Source: JAHEME01 sp034435035
GTDB taxonomy: Bacteria; Chloroflexota; Anaerolineae; Aggregatilineales; UBA3940
NCBI GenBank assembly: GCA_034435035.1
Contig: DAOTXW010000099.1
Span: forward strand, 1-8,152
Direction of reading: 5' to 3'
DNA length: 8,152 bases
Shown here: positions 1-5,933 of the stretch, one piece after another
How the letters are laid out: each line of letters starts with the position of its first letter
How positions within the stretch are numbered: position 1 is the first letter of the stretch
The notes under the pieces: model-generated
Seen by the model: the letters and a program-made list of their open reading frames with translations, nothing else
Databases searched by the model: none
What the model was told of the DNA's origin: nothing
Translations under genes and position numbers: made by a program

Positions 1-107
1 GGGGGCGCGCGCGGGGGCGGGGGGTGAGGTCCGGCGCGAAAACTGCCCTGCTCCCCCCGAACTGGAATGTACCCCTCAGGCGGCCAGCCGCTTGCATCCC
101 CCGGAAT

Positions 108-118
108 TGTGCTATAAT
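108..118 (+). promoter_or_regulatory. Extended -10 promoter for the CBM48-like pair
   Basis: TGTGC followed by TATAAT at 113-118 gives a perfect -10 hexamer with an extended TGn element (110-112). The best -35 candidates are weak: CTTGCA or TTGCAT around 91-97, with a 15-16 nt spacer. Transcription would start near 125, leaving a leader of about 150 nt before the first gene. Two more promoters in this window share the TGTGnTATAMT pattern (2187-2197 and 4400-4410). Confidence 0.7.
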
Positions 119-133
119 CAAAAGAGAGGCTCA

Positions 134-177
134 CGCAGCCCGGGACACCCACCTTTCGGGGCGCCGCAGCCCGGGAC
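134..177 (+). repeat. 13-bp direct repeat CGCAGCCCGGGAC, two copies 31 bp apart
   Basis: Two identical copies of CGCAGCCCGGGAC lie at 134-146 and 165-177. Their start-to-start distance of 31 bp is close to three turns of the DNA helix, so a protein bound at both would sit on the same face. Each copy contains the palindrome CCCGGG, and in RNA the two palindromes (139-144 and 170-175) could also pair with each other. The location just downstream of the -10 box suits a regulatory site, but the function is inferred. Confidence 0.5.
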
Positions 178-204
178 CCTCCCTTCCCCACCCTCCAGAG
201 CATC

Positions 205-233
205 GCTGTGCCACTGCCTGGCTGTGCCACTGC
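205..233 (+). repeat. Tandem repeat GCTGTGCCACTGC, period 16
   Basis: GCTGTGCCACTGC occurs at 205-217 and again at 221-233, separated by CTG, giving two tandem units of period 16. It lies within the untranslated leader, 44 nt before the start codon. Function is unknown; it could be a binding site, part of an RNA fold, or a recent slippage duplication. Confidence 0.5.
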
Positions 234-277
234 TGGCCGCGCAGGGCTGCTGTCAGCGCCTGCGCAGGGAGGTTGCC

Positions 278-574
278 ATGATCCGCAAACAGTATTCCAG
301 CGCCGGACGTTCCTGCCGGGTCACCTTCGAACTGCCCGCCGAGGTCGGGGCGGCGGAGGCCCGCGTCTGCGGCGAGTTCAACGGCTGGAGCACCGACTGC
401 CAGCCGATGCGCCGCCTGAAGGATGGGCGCTTCTCGCTGACCGTCTCGCTCAAGGCGGGGCAGGACTACCGCTTCCGCTACCTGCTGGATGGCCAGCGCT
501 GGGAAAACGACCCCGCCGCTGACCGCTATGTCCCCAACGGCTTCGGCAGCGATGACTCGGTGATCCGGGTGTAA
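278..574 (+). CDS. Isoamylase early-set (CBM48-like) single-domain protein, copy 1
   Basis: This is a 98-residue protein made of one immunoglobulin-like early-set domain of the kind found at the N-terminus of glycogen branching and debranching enzymes and in the AMPK beta glycogen-binding domain. The family hallmarks are visible: VTFELP (15-20), the CGEFNGW turn (31-37), DGRFSLTVSL (49-58), YRFRYLLDG (64-72), W75, and a closing DDSVIRV. W37 and W75 correspond in position to the two tryptophans that stack on glucose units in AMPK beta, so binding of an alpha-glucan is plausible but inferred. There is no catalytic domain, signal peptide or membrane segment, so it should be cytoplasmic. The ATG at 278 is chosen because AGGGAGG (266-272) sits 5 nt upstream and because the length then equals that of the downstream copy. 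The open frame runs further upstream to 92, but that part precedes the promoter. Similar stand-alone proteins of about 100 residues occur in Chloroflexota, from memory. Confidence 0.85.
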   Translation: MIRKQYSSAGRSCRVTFELPAEVGAAEARVCGEFNGWSTDCQPMRRLKDGRFSLTVSLKAGQDYRFRYLLDGQRWENDPAADRYVPNGFGSDDSVIRV

Positions 575-591
575 GCGGAGCGGCGCTCCGC
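575..591 (+). other. Intercistronic hairpin between the CBM48-like genes
   Basis: GCGGAGC (575-581) and GCTCCGC (585-591) form a perfect 7-bp stem with a 3-nt loop. The stem begins immediately after the stop codon of copy 1 and ends 7 nt before the AAGGGAG ribosome binding site of copy 2. No T-tract follows, so it is unlikely to terminate transcription. It could protect the 3' end of a processed mRNA or tune translation of the second gene. Confidence 0.5.
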
Positions 592-611
592 GGGGATGAA
601 GGGAGCCGGCC

Positions 612-908
612 GTGCTGACCAAGACCTATGCGCATACCGGGCGCGTGTGCCGGGTGACGTTTCATGTGCCGCCCGGCAGCCGCGCGCGGACGGCTGCCCT
701 GTGCGGCGACTTCAACGACTGGGACCCGGACTGCAGCTACATGGAACCGGACCCCGATGGCGGCTTCACGCTCTCGCTGATGCTGCACCCGGGCCGGCAG
801 TACCGCTTCCGCTACCTGCTGGACGGCCGCCGCTGGGAAGTGGACAACTGCGCTGACGGCTATGTGGCCAACCGCCTGGGCGGCGATGATTCGGTGGTGA
901 TCGTATAG
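612..908 (+). CDS. Isoamylase early-set (CBM48-like) single-domain protein, copy 2
   Basis: This 98-residue paralogue of the preceding gene aligns with it end to end without gaps, at about 51 of 98 identical residues by hand count. It starts with GTG at 612, supported by AAGGGAG at 599-605 with 6-nt spacing. The family core is retained: CRVTFHVP (13-20), CGDFNDW (31-37), YRFRYLLDG (64-72), W75 and DDSVVIV at the end. Cysteines 13, 31 and 41 are shared with copy 1; copy 2 has an extra C80 where copy 1 has alanine in WENDPA. The surface between residues 42 and 52 also differs: basic MRRLKDG in copy 1, acidic and proline-rich MEPDPDG in copy 2. Only 37 nt separate the genes, so they are almost certainly co-transcribed. 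Alpha-glucan binding is inferred from the family; a change in ligand preference between the copies is possible. Confidence 0.83.
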   Translation: MLTKTYAHTGRVCRVTFHVPPGSRARTAALCGDFNDWDPDCSYMEPDPDGGFTLSLMLHPGRQYRFRYLLDGRRWEVDNCADGYVANRLGGDDSVVIV

Positions 909-926
909 CGCCCCCCGGGCCGATCC

Positions 927-986
927 CGCTCCCCGCCGCCCGCGGCCGGCGGGGAGCGCCGCCGCGTCAGGCTAACTGACGCGGCG
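927..986 (+). terminator. Two consecutive strong hairpins after the CBM48-like operon
   Basis: CGCTCCCCGCCG (927-938) pairs perfectly with CGGCGGGGAGCG (947-958), a 12-bp stem with an 8-nt loop. One base later, 960-970 pairs with 976-986 (CGCCGCGTCAG against CTGACGCGGCG), an 11-bp stem with a 5-nt GCTAA loop. Neither is followed by a clean T-run (only CGTGCTTTG), so a classic intrinsic terminator is not certain. The position between a stop codon at 908 and a strong promoter at 998 makes transcription termination or 3'-end protection the likely role. Confidence 0.6.
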
Positions 987-997
987 CGTGCTTTGCA

Positions 998-1026
998 TTG
1001 ACAGCCGCGGTCAAAGCTCCTATGAT
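998..1026 (+). promoter_or_regulatory. Consensus -35/-10 promoter overlapped by an inverted repeat
   Basis: TTGACA at 998-1003 and TATGAT at 1021-1026 are separated by exactly 17 nt, an almost ideal housekeeping sigma factor promoter for the gene starting at 1104. Transcription would start near 1033, giving a leader of about 70 nt. The -35 box is also the left arm of an inverted repeat, TTGAC-N7-GTCAA (998-1002 and 1010-1014), which looks like a small dimeric repressor operator that would block the -35 region. The operator role is inferred. Confidence 0.75.
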
Positions 1027-1103
1027 GAATTGAGCTGACAGGTTGCGCGGCCCCCGGGCTGGCCCGCGTTGGCCCTTCCTTCCTCACCCCGGAGCGACCA
1101 CCC

Positions 1104-2108
1104 ATGAGCGACAAACCGCGATCCCGTGGCTGTGGATTCCTGGTCCTGCTGCTGCTGGTCGGCGGCTGCGGCCTGTTCGGCCTGATGGCCGTCAGCGCCA
1201 GCGGCGGCCATTTCGACCTGCCCTCGCTGGACTTCCTGCGGGCCGGGCAGGATGAGGAATACTCGGGCTACGCCGACTTCTACCCGGACGACCGCGAGCC
1301 GGCGCCCGTCGAGGGCCCCTTCGAGGAGTTTGAGCCGGACACCCCGGCCCCCGACGACACCTACGCGGCGGCCCGGCCGCTGGACTACTCCGCCGCCGAG
1401 GACCTGCAGACCTACTGGTACTATGTCGCCGCGGGCGACTTCCCCGCCGCCTGGACGCTGCTCTCGCCGACCTTCCAGCAGAACATGCACGGCGGCAGCT
1501 ACGACAGCTACTACCAGGGCTACCAGGACATGCAGCTGTGCGATGTGCTGCTGGACAGCACCACGCTGATCGAGCAGCAGGGGTACAGCGCAGTCGTCTA
1601 CGGCCATGTCGTATACTGGGTGCGGGCCGACTGCACCCTGGCCGAGTTCGACTTTGACTTCCACATGGTGTACGACGACGCCAGCGGCGTCTGGCTGATC
1701 GACCGCACCACCTTCCGCGAGGCGCCGCCGCGCTCGGTGGATACCGGCGGCACGCGCCCGCCCTCGGTCAGCGATGCGGACGTGGCCCGCGTCCAGCAGA
1801 TCAGCGAGGCGGCCTCCCGCGGGGAGATCTCCCAGGAGGAGGCCGAGCGCGAGCTGGAGGACGTGGCGATGCAGGTGGGCGCCGACGGCATGGAGTGGCT
1901 GGTGCGCCATGTCCCGATCTACGACTCGGAAGGCGACCGCTGGATGCTGTTCGACGACTACGCGCACGAGATGGTGGAGGACTACGACACCGACCCCGAC
2001 TCGAGCTCGCGCTTTGAGGAGGACCCGGTCGGCACCGCCACCGATCTGATGTTCGGCGACTACGACACCGAGGACATCAGCGACTGGCTGGGGCTGGACG
2101 ACTATTAA
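1104..2108 (+). CDS. Acidic secreted or lipid-anchored protein of unknown function
   Basis: This 334-residue protein is not recognised as a named family. The N-terminus has a basic stretch (KPRSR) and a hydrophobic segment (about 10-30). VGGC at 19-22 could be a lipobox, making it a lipoprotein; otherwise the segment is a signal anchor. Either way the rest faces outside. Residues 36-95 are a disordered linker rich in Asp, Glu, Pro and Tyr. Residues 94-203 look like a compact alpha+beta domain of the NTF2/DUF4878 kind that recurs in bacterial lipoproteins: a helix containing YWYYVAAGDFPAAWTLLSP, then strands such as SAVVYGHVVYW and VWLIDRTTF. That match is by pattern only. Residues 220-260 form a charged helix, and the C-terminal 60 residues are extremely rich in Asp and Glu. 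The ATG at 1104 has GGAG at 1091-1094, 9 nt upstream. It has its own promoter at 998-1026 and appears to be a single-gene unit. Confidence 0.75.
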   Translation: MSDKPRSRGCGFLVLLLLVGGCGLFGLMAVSASGGHFDLPSLDFLRAGQDEEYSGYADFYPDDREPAPVEGPFEEFEPDTPAPDDTYAAARPLDYSAAEDLQTYWYYVAAGDFPAAWTLLSPTFQQNMHGGSYDSYYQGYQDMQLCDVLLDSTTLIEQQGYSAVVYGHVVYWVRADCTLAEFDFDFHMVYDDASGVWLIDRTTFREAPPRSVDTGGTRPPSVSDADVARVQQISEAASRGEISQEEAERELEDVAMQVGADGMEWLVRHVPIYDSEGDRWMLFDDYAHEMVEDYDTDPDSSSRFEEDPVGTATDLMFGDYDTEDISDWLGLDDY

Positions 2109-2130
2109 CGCCCGGCCGGCGCGCCGACGT

Positions 2131-2148
2131 GGCGCCGGGGACGGCGCC
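2131..2148 (+). other. GC-rich hairpin downstream of the acidic protein gene
   Basis: GGCGCC at 2131-2136 can pair with GGCGCC at 2143-2148 around a 6-nt loop, within a run of overlapping GC palindromes after the stop codon at 2108. There is no T-tract. It may help end the upstream transcript, but such stems are common at this base composition. Confidence 0.3.
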
Positions 2149-2186
2149 GCCGCCGGCAACCGATCGGGTGGCGTGCCGCCGCCGGA

Positions 2187-2197
2187 TGTGGTATACT
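2187..2197 (+). promoter_or_regulatory. Extended -10 promoter for the CSD-DEAD helicase
   Basis: TGTGG followed by TATACT (2192-2197) gives an extended -10 element with no clear -35 box. The start would be near 2204, so the helicase mRNA carries a leader of about 98 nt. The arrangement resembles the promoter at 4400-4410, including a following GCCTGCCA. Confidence 0.65.
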
Positions 2198-2233
2198 GCC
2201 TGCCAGTTGCACGCGGAATTGGGCTTCACACTG

Positions 2234-2284
2234 AAATCCGGCACCCTGCCGGGTTTTGCGTTAACAACCCGCCCCTTCGGGGGC
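2234..2284 (+). promoter_or_regulatory. Structured leader of the helicase mRNA: terminator-like stem plus UUCG hairpin
   Basis: The first hairpin pairs 2234-2243 with 2247-2256: AAATCCGGCA, loop CCC, then TGCCGGGTTT, with one G-U pair. It is followed by more T-rich sequence (TTTTGCGTT around 2254-2262), which resembles a short intrinsic terminator. The second is GCCCC-TTCG-GGGGC at 2271-2284, a stem closed by the very stable C(UUCG)G tetraloop, ending 17 nt before the start codon. Both lie between the -10 box and the helicase start. An attenuator or temperature-sensitive leader would fit a helicase with a cold shock domain, but this role is inferred. The first stem could instead terminate stray transcription from upstream. 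Confidence 0.5.
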
Positions 2285-2301
2285 AGATCGAACAGGAAAT
2301 G

Positions 2302-3723
<1,422 letters not shown>

Positions 3724-3736
3724 GCGCGGAGATCGC

Positions 3737-4282
3737 ATGAGCAGCAGCCGGTTGATGGAGCTCTTTCACTTCACGCAGGCCGATCTGGATGCCAACCGCA
3801 GCGGGATGCTGAGTCCCGGGCAGGAGGCGCGGCTGGCCGACATCCGCCGGAAGATCAGGCGGCTCAGGACGGTGAGCGGGCTGGTGCTGACAGCCGCCGG
3901 GGGCGCGGGCCTGTGGTGGGTCGCGTCCCTGTTTGCCCGCGGAGAGGGCGACCTGCCATCGTGGATCGCCGGAGGGTGCATCTTTGCGCTGACCGCGGCG
4001 GCGGGCGCCGCGGCGCTGTTCGGCGGGCTGCGGCCCGCAGCCAGGCCGACGGTGGCTGCCGCCCGGGGCCGGGCGCGGGTGATGCGCGTGCAGCGCAGCG
4101 TGCGGACCGGCTCCTCGACCAGCCACACTGTCAGCACCGAACTGCACCTCGATGACCGCCGGTGGGTGATCCCGGATGCGGCGCTGACGGAACTGGAGGA
4201 CGGCGTGAACTACGCCGTCTATTTCTGGGAGCAGCGCGGGGACATCCTTTCGCTGGAGAAATCGGGCGGCGGCGAGGCCTGA
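3737..4282 (+). CDS. Two-helix membrane protein of unknown function
   Basis: This 181-residue protein is not recognised as a named family. Residues 1-45 are a charged N-terminal region with the motif LFHFTQADLDANRSGMLSPG (9-28) and a basic stretch, RRKIRRLR (37-44). Two hydrophobic segments follow (about 46-67 and 74-97), joined by a short acidic loop. The basic flanks suggest both ends are cytoplasmic. Residues 108-181 look like a small beta-rich domain (RARVMRVQRSV, TELHLDDRRWVIP, YAVYFWEQRGDILSLE). The N-terminal pattern of DLxANRxGxLSxxQ recalls other hypothetical membrane proteins of Chloroflexota and Gram-positives, from memory. The ATG at 3737 has GGAG (3728-3731) 5 nt upstream and lies 13 nt after the helicase stop codon, so the two genes should share a transcript. 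Any functional link to the helicase is unproven. Confidence 0.8.
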   Translation: MSSSRLMELFHFTQADLDANRSGMLSPGQEARLADIRRKIRRLRTVSGLVLTAAGGAGLWWVASLFARGEGDLPSWIAGGCIFALTAAAGAAALFGGLRPAARPTVAAARGRARVMRVQRSVRTGSSTSHTVSTELHLDDRRWVIPDAALTELEDGVNYAVYFWEQRGDILSLEKSGGGEA

Positions 4283-4304
4283 TCCGCCCGGGTGACAGCC
4301 CGCA

Positions 4305-4328
4305 CGCCCCGCCGATCCCGCCGGGGCG
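4305..4328 (+). terminator. Possible hairpin terminator after the helicase operon
   Basis: CGCCCCG (4305-4311) pairs with CGGGGCG (4322-4328) around a 10-nt loop. It lies in the 137-nt gap after the membrane protein gene and before the next promoter. It is followed by a C-rich tract, not a T-run, so intrinsic termination is uncertain. Nothing else is seen in this gap apart from the promoter at its right end. Confidence 0.3.
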
Positions 4329-4399
4329 CGCTCCTCCCCCGATGGCGCTCTGCACGGCACCTTCGCGCCCCGCGCCCGGCTGATCCTGCCCCGGCGGGG

Positions 4400-4410
4400 T
4401 GTGCTATACT
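4400..4410 (+). promoter_or_regulatory. Extended -10 promoter immediately upstream of the lipoprotein start
   Basis: TGTGC followed by TATACT (4405-4410) forms an extended -10 element with no recognisable -35 box. The ATG of the lipoprotein is at 4420, so transcription starting about 7 nt after the -10 box would leave a leader of only about 0-4 nt. No Shine-Dalgarno sequence lies between the box and the ATG, which is consistent with a leaderless mRNA. Confidence 0.65.
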
Positions 4411-4419
4411 GTGCCTGCC

Positions 4420-5904
4420 ATGAACGCATCCTTACGCACTTTCCTCCTGACCGCCGGGATCGCGCTGACGCTGGCCGCGCTGGCCTGCGGCGGCGCTCCC
4501 GCCGTGCAGCCGGCCACGCAGGCCGCCAGCTTCTCCACCGCCACGCCCGGCGGCAGCATTTCGATCTCGCTGCTCACGCCGACGCTCACCCAGCCGGGCA
4601 TCGTCAACCCCGATGCCCGCCCAATCGGCCCGATCGCCACCGCCACTGCGGAGGCCGCCCTGAGCGCCGCCGCGACAGGCACGGCGGCTGTCCTGGTGCC
4701 CACTCCCACCATCCCCGGCGTGTTCAGCGAGCCGGCGCTCTGCCCGCCGCCGGGGACGGCCACCCTGCCGCCCGCGCCGCCTGCCTTCCCGCGCTATGCC
4801 GAGCGGATCGTCGAGTTCCTCTCGGCGGGCGGCGCCCCCACCGTGCTGGAAGCCAGCCTGCGGACGTGGGGATCGCTCACGGAGTACGGCGGGCTGGTGC
4901 GGGCCGACCGCGACTTCACCGCCGACGGCGTGCCCGAAGTGCTGGTGGTCGCCTTCGACCCCGCCAGCCGCGATCTTGTCCCCCAGCCGGGCGACCTGTT
5001 CCTGTTCGGCTGCGAGGAAGGCGCCTACCGGCTGCTGTATCAGGCCGGCTACTCCATCGACCGCGGCGCCCCGGTGCTGCACTCCGCCGACGACCTCAAC
5101 GGCGACCGCATCAACGACCTGGTCTACGCGGTGCAGACCTGCGGCGAGGTGTCCTGCCAGACCGAGGTGTTCATCTTCGAGTGGAGCCTGACGCTGGAGA
5201 ACTTCACCAGCCTGCTCAGCTCGGCGGTGATCCAGCCCAATGCCGAGATCGTCGTCTCCGACGTGGATGAGGACAGCCTGACGGAGGTCTCGATCACCCG
5301 CGGCATCATCCCGCTGACCGAGGCCGGCCCGCAGCGCGAGATCACCACCGTCTACAAGTGGGACGGCACGCTGTACGCCGTGGCCGAGGTGGTCAGGCCG
5401 GTGGCCGAGTACCGCATCCACGTGATCCACGACGCGGACGAGGCCCTGCTCTCCGGCGACTACGAGGCGGCCATCGAGGGCTTCCGCGACGCCTTCCGGG
5501 ATGAGGACCTGCGCAGCTGGTCGTACCCCAACGAGGCGGAGCACCTGACGGCCTATGCGCGTTTCCACCTGATGCTGACCTACCTCCGGGCGGGCAACCT
5601 GACCGCCGCGCAGAAGGCCCGCGACGACCTGATCGCCGTCTACAACCCGCCGCCCTGCGATCCGGCCAGCGATCCGGCCTGCCAGCCGCCCACGCCGTCG
5701 ATCGGCCCCGCGCCGGGGCTGGAGTTCGCCCGCATGGCCGACCTGTTCTGGGCGGAATACTCGGTGAACCGGCGGCTGGACGTGGCCTGCACGCTGGTGG
5801 TGGGCTACGCCCGCGCCAACCCGTTCGCCCTGGATGTGCTCAACAGCTTCGGCTTTGCCAACCGCCAGTATACGGCGTTTGATATGTGTCCCTGGGCAGA
5901 GTAG
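4420..5904 (+). CDS. Lipoprotein with FG-GAP/VCBS-like calcium loops and a TPR-like C-terminal region
   Basis: This 494-residue protein starts with a lipoprotein signal peptide: R6, a hydrophobic core (8-22) and ALAC with C23 as the likely lipidated residue. An Ala/Thr/Pro-rich spacer (about 24-120) would hold the folded part away from the membrane. Three acidic loops resemble FG-GAP/VCBS repeats: DFTADGVPEV (165-174), DLNGDRINDL (225-234) and DVDEDSLTEV (281-290). They are spaced about 56-60 residues apart, as in propeller blades that bind calcium. Residues 336-407 contain two TPR-like helix pairs (EALLSGDYEAAIEGFRDAF and RFHLMLTYLRAGNLTAAQKA). The seven cysteines beyond the lipidation site may form disulfides. 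The frame is open from a GTG at 4399, but that codon lies inside the promoter, so the ATG at 4420 is chosen. It precedes the peptidase gene by 29 nt. Its ligand is unknown; a substrate-binding or scaffold role outside the cell is inferred. Confidence 0.8.
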   Translation: MNASLRTFLLTAGIALTLAALACGGAPAVQPATQAASFSTATPGGSISISLLTPTLTQPGIVNPDARPIGPIATATAEAALSAAATGTAAVLVPTPTIPGVFSEPALCPPPGTATLPPAPPAFPRYAERIVEFLSAGGAPTVLEASLRTWGSLTEYGGLVRADRDFTADGVPEVLVVAFDPASRDLVPQPGDLFLFGCEEGAYRLLYQAGYSIDRGAPVLHSADDLNGDRINDLVYAVQTCGEVSCQTEVFIFEWSLTLENFTSLLSSAVIQPNAEIVVSDVDEDSLTEVSITRGIIPLTEAGPQREITTVYKWDGTLYAVAEVVRPVAEYRIHVIHDADEALLSGDYEAAIEGFRDAFRDEDLRSWSYPNEAEHLTAYARFHLMLTYLRAGNLTAAQKARDDLIAVYNPPPCDPASDPACQPPTPSIGPAPGLEFARMADLFWAEYSVNRRLDVACTLVVGYARANPFALDVLNSFGFANRQYTAFDMCPWAE

Positions 5905-5933
5905 CCCGCCTGCTGAGGCCGGACCGGAACCCT

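Larger units (their letters stand above)
119..277 (+). promoter_or_regulatory. Long repeat-rich 5' leader of the CBM48-like operon
   Basis: This stretch lies between the -10 box and the first ribosome binding site and contains no convincing ORF. It holds a 13-bp direct repeat (134-146 and 165-177), a second 13-bp tandem repeat (205-217 and 221-233), and a C-rich tract. The tract at 178-184, CCTCCCT, is an exact 7-nt complement of the Shine-Dalgarno AGGGAGG at 266-272. A further CCTCC at 192-196 can pair with part of the same site. Folding that hides the ribosome binding site is therefore possible. In such a GC-rich, C-rich region a 7-nt match can also arise by chance, and no known riboswitch class is recognised. 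Confidence 0.4.

Noticed and set aside
1..58. G-runs at 1-24 as a G-quadruplex or, with the C-run at 53-58, a terminator for an upstream gene
   Set aside because: The runs are uneven and the stem of six G-C pairs has a long unpaired interior; without the sequence to the left the role cannot be judged.
92..277. Upstream in-frame extension of the first CBM48-like gene from an ATG at 92
   Set aside because: That ATG precedes the -10 box at 113-118, the extra residues have no homology to the second copy, and a strong ribosome binding site serves the ATG at 278.
24..281. Possible small ORF of 85 codons at the left end
   Set aside because: It starts before the promoter, spans the -10 box and leader, ends within the ribosome binding site region of the next gene, and has an Arg/Pro-rich translation with no motif.
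1020..2159. Long minus-strand open frame of 379 codons opposite the acidic protein gene
   Set aside because: It is antisense to a well-supported gene with promoter, ribosome binding site and signal segment. Its translation is a compositional Val/Ala/Gly/Arg mix typical of shadow frames in GC-rich DNA, and no ribosome binding site supports it.
2173..2301. N-terminal extension of the helicase from a GTG at 2173
   Set aside because: The segment includes the extended -10 promoter and both leader hairpins, and the cold shock domain begins shortly after the ATG at 2302.
4432..5568. Minus-strand open frame of 378 codons opposite the lipoprotein
   Set aside because: It is a low-complexity Arg/Gly/Val product without motifs, opposite a gene with a clear signal peptide and repeats.
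5886..5933. Earlier GTG start for the M20 peptidase overlapping the lipoprotein gene
   Set aside because: The extra 16 residues do not match the family N-terminus, while the ATG at 5934 has a GGA ribosome binding site and gives a usual family length.
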